Assembly (NCBI GenBank): GCA_022495005.1 | Contig: JAGYXB010000825.1 | Coordinates: 2,914,001-2,978,000, forward strand | Origin: Rhyacophila brunnea | Lineage: Eukaryota; Arthropoda; Insecta; Trichoptera; Rhyacophilidae | Length of the DNA: 64,000 nucleotides | Reading direction: 5' to 3' | Position numbers and translations under genes: made by a program | Shown here: positions 1-12,225 of the stretch, in pieces | Layout of the letters: the number at the start of each line of letters is the position of its first letter | Numbering within the stretch: the stretch's first letter is position 1 | The notes under the pieces: generated by a model | Databases searched by the model: none | The model's input: the letters and a program-made list of their open reading frames with translations, nothing else | Told to the model about the DNA's origin: nothing

Positions 1-2287
1 AGAATGCAAACACTTAGGTACACAGCAAAATTATAAATTTATTTAAACAATCAATTCTATAAAACAATAAATCTCATGATATGATCAATGTTTTTTTAGT
101 CAATTGGCCCGTAGAGAAGTTATAATCTGGAAATTCTCACGGCAGTTATGTGATCATATTAAAGGGAGAGGAGGTGGACAAAGATCCTCCCAGCAGAGGA
201 ATGGACCAAATGAAGAAGGCCACGAATACTGAGATTAGTCTGATTTTATAAATCAATTCACAATTTAAATCTTTCCGGAATATAAATAAATAAAATAAAG
301 TATGTGTATCTGTCGATTTGATTAAGAATAGTTTGTCAACAATGTTTTTATATTAATGTAGTAAAAATGCATTTTGATTTTAAAATCTAAATATGGATCG
401 CCATGTTCGAAATTATGGTACACGTCGGTTATGGGTAAGGTAGGCGAGAACCTTGTTAATTGTCATAGCCGATTTTGGTAAAATTCATGAATTAAAAGAA
501 TGAAAACCTAACCTAACCTAAACTAACCCAACCTAAAAAAATAATGCAATATATCGGCTATTTTCAAAATGTGTTTGCCGCTGGCTTCCCCATAGCCGAC
601 TTGTACCGAAATTATTTGTTATTCAGTGTGGAAGACATGTATTTTTTCCATAATCTATCTAGTCAATAACATACACCGTAATATAACAATATCGGAATGG
701 AGATTTCTCAAATTTCATACAGAGTAAAGCCAAGAAGAATGCTGTCAGATACCAAAATCATCTGAATCACGATCCCCAGCCATAAAGTCCCGATGAAAAA
801 GAAGAAGTAATTCACCACCACGTCATCATTGACAAATTTGGCAAACAAAAGTTTTGAATGACTGTAACTGCAGCACAGATACGATGAATGTGAGAAGTTC
901 CCTCGCTAAATCTCGATATTTTTTTTTGTTCCTGCAACCGGTGGGTCGCGTGCTGCATCTGGCAACGTTCACAAGTGAGAATGCTTCTGGAATCTTTAAT
1001 ATTTACGTTGCAATTTACAAAATAGCGATATGTTTTAGATTTAAAACTCCTACTCTAGTGTAGATGCTTTCAAAAAAGGAACATAATTCCAGAAGCGCCG
1101 GTGAAAATTGTTTAACTGACATTAATAAGATTAGTTTTCTACACGTGATATGCATGCCATAAAAGAAGCTAATTTTTGTTTACAACAGGATTCCGGCAAT
1201 CTTGAAGGCCGTTAAATTAAATTTAAATTTTGTAGTCGACGGGATAGAATCTATCACGTTCTGAAACAAATAAAGTGGTAAACAACTGGAAACATAGGGG
1301 TCGCCGTATAATAAATTTAATAGTTCCAACAAGCGGCCATGTCAGAAGAACAAAAAAAATATAATCCTTAATAAATTACCATTAGGGTATGCTTATATAT
1401 CTGGGAGGATGGAGATACTCGTAGTATCTTATTTCCATAAATTTGAAGTTGTAGCAGTGTGGCTTAGAAAAGAAACCCACAGATGGCGCTGACCATTAAC
1501 TGGACGCCGCAAGCGCTATGTATACAGATTAGGATTTGATATATTATTATTTTTATCTTTCACAATCTTACAGCCAGCTTAGTCTGATTAGCTCTGAGCC
1601 TTTTAGTCATACAGGTCCTCAATTCTGAAATTAAGCAACTTACACTATTGAGATTCGTTTCTAGTGATAAGTATGGTTTATAGTAGTCAAATGTGATACC
1701 TACCTGAACTGAACTAATTCTTTGGCAAGTTCATCTGGTTATTTGGTCGAGCGAGTCATCTTATCTTGTTAATTTGTTTTCGTGTACCGTTTGAAGTATT
1801 CTCTGTTATTGTTAATTAATCTCTGTGAATTCTGAATAAATATTAAAACCGGAAGTATTTCTATTGTTATAAATAAAAAAAACATACTATAAAGTAAAAT
1901 ATTAAAACACACATATATAAGTATTTAAAAAAAATGGTTGTTAAGCATTGGCCCAAATTATTGGATGAAACTCAAATTAAGGGTTGTCCATAAATTATGT
2001 CACTGATTTTGTATGACGATTGTGATTTTCGATATTTATACACAGCCTGTTTTAACCATATATCTAAATTATGTGATTTTTTTAACGTCCCCCATTATTT
2101 TTTTAAATTTGAATTTAAGTTTTGACTTCGTTCGTGAATTTTGAGAGTTAATATTTAATTGGTATTGTGAATTTGCATTTTATACAACCCCATATCCTCT
2201 TTACGATAAATTATCACAGTGCATCAGACACATTCATCCCTTAGACTCTTAGAGCGTGATATTATATATAGACGAATACTATGAATT
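1..2287. other. Intergenic, no gene recognised
   Basis: AT-rich sequence with stops in all frames; the longest open stretches are about 70 codons and resemble nothing I know. It holds one fragment of the telomere-motif element (about 463-605, listed separately). Near 1978-2003 there is a block starting GGGTTGTCCATAAATTATG; a similar block in the same orientation lies near 60249-60274, so it may be one end of a further repeat. I see nothing else in it. Confidence 0.5.
463..605. repeat. Fragment of telomere-motif element family
   Basis: This internal fragment matches the element at 3495-3911. It shares the block GATTTTGG(T/C)AAAATTCATG, the run CCTAACCTAACC near 508-520, the block TATATCGGCTATTTT and the block GCTGGCTTCC. 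Both outer ends (GGTTACATG and TCCGGAAA) are missing, so it is a decayed or truncated copy. Confidence 0.6.
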
Positions 2288-2695
2288 TTAGCCAGCTCTC
2301 AGATCTAAACTCGCCCGTTTGCTGCACAGCCATAAATCAAACCTTCCAAGAACGGCGATTTGGTGTTGCATATGAAGACCGTGCAGATTTACCTAGCGAC
2401 AGTCACACGTAGCCTTCGAAACGTATATATTTATATTTGAATGCGGCAATCGGCGAGCCGGTATAGGAATGACCAATTCGTAGGTGTTTGTATGCGATCT
2501 GGCGTCTTCGACTCGGAGCCCGAGAAGCATGCAACTTGTCGATTGCAACAGCAGATGTTTTTTCAAACTAAACAGTCACATTCGACTAATCTGCAGAGCT
2601 CCATTTGGCAACGTGTGTTTTGTGAATAACGATCGACACATCGACGTATTCAACACGTTGTAGGCGAGACGAGTTTTGATGTGAGAGCTGGCTAA
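2288..2695. mobile_element. Inverted-repeat element (MITE-like), copy 1
   Basis: The ends are perfect 14-bp inverted repeats, TTAGCCAGCTCTCA on the left and its complement on the right. Internal sequence resembles the element at about 55910-56386: both have CATAAATCAAA near the left end, and a block with CTGC(A/G)(A/G)AGCTCCATTTG followed by CGACG(T/A)ATTC near the right end. There is no coding capacity. Flanking duplication is unclear. The superfamily is not assigned. Confidence 0.6.
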
Positions 2696-2696
2696 G

Positions 2697-3485
2697 ATTT
2701 AAACAAACGAATGGGTTTCGTCTTGCAAAAACCCTTGACCTCACTATACCACTGCTAGTAATAAAAAGTGGGACAATTTTACATAATATTCAAAAACACC
2801 CCTTCCGGTCAAAAATTTTGGGTTCAAAAAGCGGACATATCCGGGTGAAAAAGGACGTATGTTAATTACGCAATTTACTACTTGCACAAATAAAATGAAG
2901 ACTGCTAAGACAAAGGGACCAAAGTGACAATTTTAAATCTTAAAGTAGAGCAATAATTTAAAATAAAAATATTAGTTTCGTAATATATTTTTTACTACAT
3001 ACCTTATCAAAAATAGCTGTAACTTTGATACGGAGTAACTCGTACTAACATAATTATTATCTTTGGGATGCAGGAGATGGCATTCTAAAAAATCTAACCC
3101 CACAAATAACTCATTTTCGCTAAAATATCTCTTACGCCTTTTTGGTTTCACAACCTCGAAATACATAACTCTAGTAGCATAGGTACTGTTTTAAAATAAT
3201 TTGAATGGGTTCGTTATTTGAGTTTTGAAACAATATGTAAAATAAAAAGTTAGTACACGCACTCAAAGGGGAGTCAGTCCAAATTTGTACGCGTACATGT
3301 CAAAGTTGAAATTTCATAATTTGAACGCAGTGTGATCCCACGGGAAGCATTGTCCCACTAATTCAGTCAGGGCTCGTGTCCCGCATAGCAGGGGTTTTCA
3401 AACTAAACTAAATAAGGACCATCCCTTCCCAGCAAAAACTTACCTAAGTCATCAAATTTCATTTACCTGTCATGTGGTGTATGTT
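2697..3485. other. Intergenic, nothing recognised
   Basis: AT-rich, with no convincing reading frame, tRNA-like structure or long repeat that I could pair elsewhere in the window. Confidence 0.4.
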
Positions 3486-3494
3486 GCTAGTAAG

Positions 3495-3911
3495 GGTTAC
3501 ATGTAAATTGTACGTAAAACGTTTAACCGTAGCACAGTTCGCCGTGAGATTTCTTATCGGAAAGAGATGACCTTATACAATACGGCCTCTAATTTTATTA
3601 GATTCAACATAAACATTAATTCGATTTTCATTGCTGATTTTGGCAAAATTCATGAATTCAAGAATGAAAACCGAATACTAACCTATCAAATAATCCAGTA
3701 TATCGGCTATTTTAAAAATTTGTTTGTTGCTGGCTTTCTATAAAGTGGAAACTGACAAGAACCGTGTTTTATTTATACATGAATTTTATGTCAGTACTAT
3801 ACGACCCAAAGAAGTTGGACGGTTTTTAATATTCGGCCATATTTTTCCGATGCAACATTTCACGGTGAAGTGTGATACGGCGAACTGCATACACACAAGT
3901 TTCTGGAAACG
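3495..3911 (+). mobile_element. Telomere-motif inverted-repeat element, copy 1
   Basis: The element runs from GGTTACATGTAAATTGTACG to TTTCTGGAAACG. The two ends form an imperfect inverted repeat around TTGTACGTA. The flanks GCTAGTAAG (3486-3494) and ACTAGTAAC (3912-3920) match at 7 of 9 positions, as expected of an aged 9-bp target duplication. It is the inverted partner of the neighbouring copy at 4367-4765. In this copy the telomere-like block is decayed (AATACTAACCTATC near 3674). Nine-bp duplications are typical of Mutator-like transposons, so a MULE-derived MITE is likely. It encodes no protein. Confidence 0.7.
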
Positions 3912-4366
3912 ACTAGTAACTGCATTATTCATTGTATTTAATTTACGAAACTTTTATGAACATGGTTATATATAAATTATTGTGTTTTATTCTGTTTCAT
4001 TTACGTATATAGGTAATTACGGTGATTATATAAACACACTTGAATTATCGATTAAAATGTACACGTTCTGTACAATTAATTATTATTCTAAATTTGAATG
4101 TTATCTCCCAGTATCAAACCGGAAATGTTAAGAATGTGAAGAGACCCTTTATTTGTAAATGGAGTCTAAATGTTTATATGAAAATGAAACCAAAATAAGT
4201 TAATGATTAAATTAAATGTAAGTTATTTTGCAGTGCAGATTCATTTGTAGTAAGAATCAGAGACACTTATCTTAGATATGGTCGAACGCGAAACGTCACC
4301 ACTATGGCAATGATGTTTGTCGCTTTCGTCTGTCTCGGTCGTTGCGCTCGAATGGCTAGCTTTAGT

Positions 4367-4765
4367 TATGTCCGGAAACTTGTACATATGCAGTTCGTCG
4401 TATCACACTTCACCGTGAAATGTTGTATCAGAAATATATGACCGTATATTAAAGACCGTCCAGCGTCTTTGGGTCGTATAGTACTCACATAAAATTCAAC
4501 ACGGTTCTTGTCGGTTTACACTTTACAGGAAGCCTGCGGCAAACAAATTTTGAAAATAGCCAATATACTGGATTATTTGTTAGGTTAAGTTAGGTTAGGT
4601 TAAGTTTTCATTCTTGAATTCATGAATTTTGCCAAAATCAGCTATAGCAATTAAATTAATGTTCATATTGAATCTAATAAAATTGGAAACTGTATATTAT
4701 ACGGTCATCTCTTTCCTTTAAGAAAGCTCACGGCGAAATGTTTTACGTACAATTTACATGTAACC
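4367..4765 (-). mobile_element. Telomere-motif inverted-repeat element, copy 2
   Basis: Reads from TATGTCCGGAAAC to CATGTAACC and is flanked by a perfect 9-bp duplication, AGCTTTAGT, at 4358-4366 and 4766-4774. It is in opposite orientation to copy 1 and about 450 bp from it, so the two together look like one large foldback. Each has its own flanking duplication, so they are more simply two insertions. The centre carries GGTTAAGTTAGGTTAGG, a TTAGG-type run, at about 4581-4602. Non-coding. Confidence 0.82.
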
Positions 4766-4774
4766 AGCTTTAGT

Positions 4775-7680
4775 GAAATATGTGAGTTATTTTTCCTATG
4801 ATTTCACTGAGATAAAAACCCCATGCATCAATGTTTCAATACCAATCCTAGCTGTCTTTATAGAAGGAACTAGATACACACCTAACATAATTGAAAACGA
4901 AAGTTGATATATTATTATAATCTCAAATACGTATATAACTAAGGCGAAACATCAAAAAAGACTTTCTATTTTTATTTACGAGTATGTAGAGAATATTATT
5001 TTTCTATTTTTATCAATTCAACCATACTAAAAACTGATATGAATCAAATGTTTAAGACAAAAGGATCATAAAATTTCCTATAGGTGTAAACAAAACTTTG
5101 ATCTACATTGAATACTTCCATAAAATTCAATTATTTCGTTAGAATTTAGCGTAAACTAACATTCATAATATAGATCAGTGGTATTCAAAAAGTCCGGCGC
5201 GATGTCATGGAGTGTCGCAGAAAATTTTAATACTTACCTACGGATAATCTAGATTCTAGAAATCATAGTAAACTTATAGATCCCATTGTTACACCAAATT
5301 GAGACCTCCAATGTTTCCTCTCACGATATAATATTATTTTGCAATGATGCTTATATTATTACCTTAGCAACCGGTTTTAAAAATACTTCCAGGTAGCTAT
5401 GGACAAGTTCACGTGGATTTAAGATTTAAGGGAATTAGTATAGCTGCAGTAACAACGCATGTGACTATTAATACCTTTAAGAAGACGACAAACTCACGTG
5501 CGTGTTGTGGAGTTCTTATTTCGGTAATTTTTGATGTTTGGGGAGTGAGGGACATTATAACGGGCACAATTAGTATAACACGGAAGTTTATTTTTTAATT
5601 CTGCGCAGAACTATGTTTTATTACAATTAGGTATGGACAAGCATTGGTCTTATTACATTGGTTTCATTTAAAGGGATCGTAGATTAGGCACGACACTGAC
5701 GCTATTTTAAGGGTTGATCTCACGGTAGGTATTCACTTTTATTAAGGTAGGCTAACTTTCGTTCGATTAATTTTTAACACCAGAACACTACGGAGGTACA
5801 CTTTTATAATATCGAGACGGATGGAGCTTACTTTTTACAAGGCGACTCCCCGTAAGGGCAGGGGAGTGCGGGAGACGTATCTCCTATCTTCGCGGGCGAC
5901 TCTGTACTGTAGAATTATTTTCAACATGTCTACCCCCTTCATAATGTGCGGGGAGAGGGGTAGACATTTCAACTTTTTAGAAATCTATCGGTAATATTTT
6001 GCTTGGACCGAAGGGCAATAAATATCATCGGTTTCGGGTAATTTCATTTGTCACCGTCAGTCTTCGAATTTCGCCTCTCGCAAGATCGTTTGTGAAATGT
6101 TATTTTAGTTATAATATTATTTAGTATTTACAGATGATGCGAACATTTGCAGGGCTGGTCATTTTACGGGACGGTAGGCGTTGTTTTATTTAATGTTCTT
6201 GATTTGGAATCGGCGACGTCTCTTTGCGAGGTTTTGTATTTGGTATCACTATATAAAAGGTCAGGAGTTGCTTGGGGCCGTAAATTAAAAAAGGAAAGCG
6301 AATAATATAACTTTTGAAAGTGGATTCGGTGGAGTTGATCAAATTTTAGCCTGCATCCCTAACGTTCTACTGTCCAACAACAAGATATTGGTGATAACAG
6401 GAAGTCGCTGTAGTCGCATATAGAAAACTTCTCAGTGACATACATGTCACCGCGTGCTGGAGGTGTATTTAAATAATGTATCGAATCTTCTTTTAGATGC
6501 GACAATTTTTCTTCTTTACAATAAACCAAAACTTTATTAATAATAATTATAACATCACTCCTGATCGTTCTAGATATATTTTTTTATTAAGAAAACTTAA
6601 ATTTCGTAAATCGATAGCTTTGTGCAGCACGGCGGCGGTCCTCATTTGAAAACGGAAGTGCGATTAGCTGCATTGGGGGGATTATTAGTTCACAATTTTA
6701 ACACGTGGATAAGAAGTTCTTCTTCGGCAATATTATGTCGGTGTACGTTTGAGTCTATAATAACATGGCACGGCATTTTTAGTGTATTAAGGGTGACACA
6801 TATATTGAGTTTTGAGAAACTGAGTACATCAGGCATACCCATTCCATTAAATGGTATTTTTGGGTCGCCATTATGGAATATTTTGACACGAGGGGCACCG
6901 CGAGATGAAAAAGTTTTAAATCCACTGATAAAGATTATTAACCATAATATAGAAATATGTAATCCTTGGTAGGTATGTTCTTTTTGTGATTAAGAACGGT
7001 ATATATCTTTTGGTCCGTCATATTATATTATATTATATTTATAAAATTAATTGCTAGCAATATCTTGTATTCTCTTGCACTGTACGAATGTAACCCCATT
7101 TCTGTCCCTTTATTATCTTCTCTATAGATTCGCGACCGAGGGCTATGAGATATTCGTCAATGAATAGGTATACAATCGAAAAAGATTCGGATAAAAGGGA
7201 GTTTGGCCTTTGTACCTCAATCTCTTTATATCCACGTATAAAATCGAAATCATAGTATTGTATTCAGAAGCCTCTCAATAAAATATATTGCGATAAACAA
7301 CTCAATCCATGTCAGCATATTGATCGGCGATATGAAATACATTACCGCAATTACAAATTTTAACATCCAATAAATAGCTTACTGCAATTATTATTTCCGC
7401 GATATCCATTTTTCCACATAGTCAGCTATATCCAATGACGCAAACTCCATATAGTAGCTGACTCAATTATAATAATTATTTCCTAAATATTCTTTTCAAG
7501 ATATTATTTTAATTGTGAGTACGTCAATAAATAGCCGATCATAATTCATTCGATATGTCACTCGAATATAAGTACCCGGTCTGTTAGTATCTCAGGCACC
7601 TTTTTTCATGGTATTTTTAACGTTTCAAAAGCAATTGGACGAAACAATATTTGTGCTTACATAGTACAAGTTAATTTTCC
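4775..7680. other. Intergenic; one unassigned open frame
   Basis: Mostly AT-rich and unrecognised. A GC-richer patch at about 5810-5970 contains a short hairpin around ATGTCTACCCCC. Near 5176 the string CAGTGGTATTCAAAAAGT resembles a hAT terminus, but no partner end was found. An open frame at 6622-6972 (+, 116 codons) contains no ATG at all and matches no family I know; it could be an exon or chance. A TATATAAAAG box occurs at about 6250 with no gene attached. Confidence 0.4.
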
Positions 7681-8520
7681 TTAATCATCTCATATGAAAA
7701 GACAAAGGTATCTGAAAAATTATCGCGTTTGATATATGCATTGAATTCTATTATCATTTCTTCAAGTGAATGTGAACGCGAATTTTCGCAAATGAAGACC
7801 AATACAGTTTCGGGACTTTTGTTCATCAAACTGGTCGGACCATCTTTGACACTTTTTGGTCCTTCAAAATACTTTGATCGGTGGTTACTCAGTGGAAGAA
7901 ATTTGGCCATAAACTCTAACACTAAGAAAAGGAATCAAAACGATTTGCCAGACGAAAATTGGACTTAACTTTGGAAATCATCGTGGCCCCTACAAAGGGG
8001 GGACTGACAGGGTTCCAGCCTGAGGAATTGACCAGATAAGTGAAATAAATGCACATCACAATTTTTTCTAATTGTAAAAAAAAAATCGCCTGCGGCACTA
8101 CTTTCCTTCGGACGTATTAATTTTTTTATAAATATATATTTGTGTAATTGCATGTTTTGATAATGTTTGTTGATACACTGTATATCCTTAATTTTACCTC
8201 GAACACCATTTGAAAAACGCTACTATAGAGCGTCACAGCGCCTTTAACCTTAGTGATAGGTAGGAGGCCCGCCAAATATCCTGGACTGGGAGCCATGGAA
8301 ATCACTATATACTTTTATTCAAATATATGATGTTTTAACAATTTTATTTTTTACAACTCAATTGTTTATTTGTATAAGTATATTATTGTTTGTTTGTTTA
8401 TTTTTGATGCCCTTTGTAGGATAGGAAAAGTTGCTTTAAATGATATTTGAATATAATTTTCTTTAGTGGGTAAGTAGTTTGGAAAAAAGTGAGTTCCGGC
8501 ACCTTTTTTTTAAAGCCCTG
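7681..8520 (+). pseudogene. hAT transposase C-terminus with 3' end
   Basis: The frame at about 7702-7968 encodes the C-terminal dimerisation region of a hAT transposase. Visible features are the S-S-E-C-E-R-E-F-S-Q-M block, then L-F-I-K-L-V-G-P and a final W-L. This arrangement is seen in KIAA1586-like and other hAT proteins, where it mediates dimerisation. There is no ATG and no upstream catalytic domain, so only the last part of the gene survives. Downstream, sequence ending GGCACC, a T-run and AAAGCCCTG at 8520 looks like the hAT right terminus (complement CAGGGCTTTA). The matching left terminus was not found. Family is well supported; the exact boundaries are inferred. Confidence 0.75.
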
Positions 8521-9170
8521 TAGATAACAATGTATACTGTTTATTTGAGTCTTCTTGGGCTCAAGATATTAATTATGTCGGGCTCAAATTGTTGAAAGAG
8601 CTTTGCGTTAGTACGGATGTGTATAACTTTGTTTTATTTAGAATCATAGTATTCTTCGGAAAGATTTATTTTATAATTCTTTTTTAGTTTAGAATGCCTG
8701 GAATACAGGGTGGTTGGCAGACTGATTCGATTAAGCTCGGGTCCGCGTCGTGCATAATTAATGCCCGCCACACAAAATGTTTTCGTTTTTTGACACCCTG
8801 TTGTGTGTCGTAGTCGCCCATTATGTGACGTCATCGCGCTACGACAAAAAATATTCGCTACAATGAATTCGCTTTAGTTGACGAGGCGTTCCTGTTTTTA
8901 TTTGAGATTTTTAAAACCTTTTAGTGCGTCGCAAGTTTTTGTCAATTTGTATAAAAGGGAGATTTTCCCCCGAAAAAGTCTTCTCTGTTATTCGGATTTT
9001 CACATAAAAACATTAAGTCATTGGATAATGATCAGTGGCGTCTTGTGCGGTAGGTAGGGCGTGCACTGTTTTGAAGTTGAACATTATTAGGTCGGCAAAT
9101 AAAGAAACGAAAGAGAATAATATCTTTTGAGAATAGTTAAATGGTGACATTGAAGAATGGCCCCACCAAA
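8521..9170. other. Intergenic with possible core promoter
   Basis: No gene recognised. At about 8951 the string TATAAAAGGGAG is followed some 30 bases later by TCTTCTCTGTTATTCGG, an arrangement like a TATA box and start site. No open frame follows it, so it may be a relic of a retroelement promoter. A short inverted pair around ACAGGGTG and ACACCCTGT lies at about 8705-8805. Confidence 0.3.
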
Positions 9171-9171
9171 C

Positions 9172-9310
9172 CACATCCGCCCCGCACGACAGCCGGTCGT
9201 AATCGGGCGTATCATAAGACCCTACGTTTGGTGTGAAGCATATTTTTTTTATGACTGGGAATGTCTCAGGAGCAGTTACTTAAGATTAAGGTCGCCATGC
9301 AATCAAATGT
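9172..9310. repeat. Dispersed block R, copy 1
   Basis: Contains, in order, CCGCACGACAGCCGGTCGTA, ACCCTACGTTTGG, TGTCTCAGGAGCAGTTACT and GGTCGCCATG. The same series recurs in the same orientation at 15280-15400, partly at 14940-15030, and inverted at 40080-40225. At this site it lies just past the 3' end of a minus-strand LINE remnant, so it could be LINE 3' untranslated sequence. At 40 kb it lies inside an inverted-repeat element, so its origin is open. Confidence 0.55.
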
Positions 9311-9387
9311 GTTTTGACTAAATTTATATGACTTTAAGTTAAAAGTACCTATTGGAGAGATGAGCACGTAGAGGCAATATTAAAATT

Positions 9388-9725
9388 TTAGTAAGTAACA
9401 AAAGCTAATAAAAAACTGCCGGGCATTCTAAGTGAAGAGGTCTTCACGTTGGCAGTATGACGCCAAAAATTTTCTAAATGTAATAAAATTGGTCTTTGTG
9501 GCGACCATGTCGGAAGGTCTGATGGGTTCAACAGCTGGTTGAACCGACTTGAGCAGCTCTTCCCTTTCCATACACATTTAAGGACATTCCCAGAGGATGT
9601 GGTTTGCATCCTGTATTTCTCCGCCACATGGACATGTTGAACGGGTAACAAGTCCAAGCTCAAAGAGCCTGCCAGCGAAGGCAACCATGTCCAGTCAAGA
9701 ATTGACTGGCGTAATGGTTTGGAGT
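9388..9725 (-). pseudogene. LINE ORF2 C-terminal fragment, copy 1
   Basis: Minus-strand translation, with one frameshift, gives N-H-Y-A-S-Q-F-L-T-G-H-G-C, then C-P-C-G-G-E-I-Q-D-A-N-H-I-L-W-E-C-P. The F-L-T-G-H-G-C block followed by C-x-C...H-x4-C is the typical C-terminus of R1/jockey-type non-LTR retrotransposon ORF2 proteins, beyond the reverse transcriptase. The rest continues with E-P-I-R-P-S-D-M-V-A-T-K-T-N, which is repeated in the 15.1-kb copy. The fragment is 5'-truncated and carries stops, so it is not functional. The clade cannot be fixed from so short a piece. Confidence 0.75.
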
Positions 9726-9824
9726 AGGGAATCCAATCCCGAGCCAAAATTCTGATCCCGGGATTTCGGGATTACAATTTGACAATGGGAACCCGGGACT
9801 GGTCCCGGGATTGGCATTTTTTTC
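9722..9824. repeat. Short inverted repeat with CCCGGG core
   Basis: Arms CCAATCCCGAGCC and GGTCCCGGGATTGG bracket about 80 bases containing further TCCCGGGA copies. Probably a small non-autonomous element next to the LINE remnant. Unclassified. Confidence 0.4.
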
Positions 9825-12223
9825 CACTGTTAATATAAAATTGTTATATTTACAAATAACATTCATAAAATCGGTCAAAAATAAATCTAGTATAATATAT
9901 ACAATTTAAGATATTTATTGTTAATATTTTATAGGTTCAATCTTGGAAATACATAAGTTTAATGGAGTAAATAATATTATAATAAAAATAATAATGTGAA
10001 TTTAATATGAGATTGCTGTTTCTGATGGTAAAGACTTAATGAATCGGTTAGCGAGATTTAAAATAGTAAAGCAAACCATAAAGGTTGATTTATTTTTTAT
10101 TAACTATATCATGTTTGTGGCGTGTTAAATAGGTTAAATTTATAATTGTCTTTATCATTTTACTTTAATATCTACATAAGCACATACTTTCTTTTTATAT
10201 TGGTTGTTATTTGTAATTAAATCATTTTTATAATTTGTATTTATTGTGTATTATGGCGCATTGGCCAATCGCTGTAATGTCATAATACTCTTTTCTAAAT
10301 AAATAAATAATTCATTTATATATGATGTAAGGAATATTATGTATATCAATAAAAATAATATTAAAGTAAATTATCATGTATAAGACATGAAAAAATTATT
10401 AACAGAATGACATCTGATTAAATTGGAATTATTATTGATGCCATAGATAAATTAAGTCAGTAATTAAATTACAAAAATGGTAGCAAGTTCACGACGGAAT
10501 TTAAAATATCTCATGCAGCCTAGTTATCGGGTTGGTAGCTCACATGAATACTGAGATATGTATACGAACAGACAATGCATCAGGCCCAAGATTCTTTAAA
10601 ATAATATATTATGTATTATTGTATATATATAATAATGTTTTTGTTTTGTATATATATATTTTTTATTTTATTTATTAAGGAAACAAACAGTTACATATTG
10701 ATTACAATTTTTTTTAAATATAATAATGAAAAGTTATTGCAACCAGCAAAGTTTCCATGTATACATTATAATATAGTTAAGCCTAACAAGATAGAGAGTA
10801 AGAATAACATAAATATAAAGAAATTACATGAGAAAAAATGAGGAAGAATAATGAATAATTGAATTATATACAAAAAAAGTAACATAAAAAAAATATATAC
10901 TTATATATATTATATATATCTATTTGTACAAAATTTTGGAGATAGCGCGTTTTAAAAGGACCAACGGTGGAGAAATACATATTACAATTGAAACAAGAAC
11001 GCCGAATATAAGAGTTTTGTACATAATTAGAATCGCTACGACTGACATGGTACAAAGTTTGGTTTCACGTAAATCTTGATGGACAATGGAAACCCACCCT
11101 TTCGAGTAGGTTTGGCGAGTCAACAAAACCATTGATAATTTTAAAAAGAAAGTATTGATCAGTTATAGAACGTCGTCTTTCCAAAGATGGTACGATACCA
11201 TACAGGTTGCAGTGGTCGAAATAGAATTAGATAAATCATATTTGCATATTGTCAAGGCTATGTTCACTATTGTAAATAAATTGATTTGGATTTTAATTGT
11301 TCCGACCATGGCCGATCCTAATAAGATTATATGTGCCTCAGAGTGGAGGTTTGTATTAACAGATTTTGTTTTTACAAGAAATGGATGTCAGCCACTTGCT
11401 CAACCGTGATTTTAATTGTATTCACGTGAAATATGAATTTTGAAAATTTTCAAACAAATTTAATATGTCGTCTATATTTCATACTATTTTATTCAAACGC
11501 GTTGTATAAATATTATATGCTTAGAAATAAAAACATGATACGACTTCCAAAGAATCAAAACTTACTCGAATTCTGAAATTATTGTATCTTTGTTTATATA
11601 CGACTAAGTTTATTATTCTGACCGGTATTAGTATATATTATTATAATAAATACCAAAATACCCCTTTCCAAAAATACTATAAGAAAACCGGACGCAAAAT
11701 GAAAGTGTAAATACAGGGCGTTCACAAAGTTTTACGCAAATATTAAAGCGTTTTATAAGTTAATAATTCGATTAAATTTATTGTTTTAGTATGGGGATAT
11801 AATTAAAATTACGTAACGTGGTCTCGTTGATGAGACGGTTTTTTCTACAAAGTGATTTTTGTTTCACTGTGATTTTGTTGGAATGATAATATTATACATA
11901 GATTACACGGATCTAAGTGAACCCCGCTGACTCACGACAAAATGAAATATTTTCAAATCTTTACCAACACCATCAGCCGATTGCATTCATACTTCAGTAG
12001 CCTGCATTCAAAATAGCAATGTAGAATAATTATTATTGTCTTGAGATAACAAAATACACATTGTTTATTTTTGATTACATACAAGCGTTTATGAATGAAA
12101 TTATTTTAGATATTTTTATGTTTACATAAATTTTGTCCACGCGAATGTAGTCAATTTCTTGTTTTTTTTTTTTTTAATTAATAACAACCATGTCCTTGCT
12201 TTTTCGTACAAAGTGGTTGTTAG
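9825..12223. other. Intergenic, strongly AT-rich
   Basis: Long low-complexity AT stretches, including ATATAT tracts at about 10610-10660 and 10890-10925. Open frames of up to 84 codons occur but are compositionally trivial or unrecognised. Near 11713 the string CAGGGCGTTCACAAAG resembles the end of a Tc1/mariner-type element, without a partner. A run of T occurs at about 12163-12175. Confidence 0.4.
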
Positions 12224-12225
12224 TA

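Noticed and set aside
3670..4602. True telomere or subtelomere
   Set aside because: The TTAGG runs are only a few units long and sit inside elements with target duplications.
5176..5200. hAT left terminus CAGTGGTATTCAAAAAGT
   Set aside because: No matching right end or 8-bp duplication was found nearby.
6622..6972. Q-H-G-G-G-P-H as a possible transposase D-G-A-P-P-H motif
   Set aside because: The surrounding residues do not follow the mariner or DDE pattern, and the key Asp is absent.
8951..8990. TATA box and start site as a host promoter
   Set aside because: No open frame or gene follows; kept only as a note in the regional entry.
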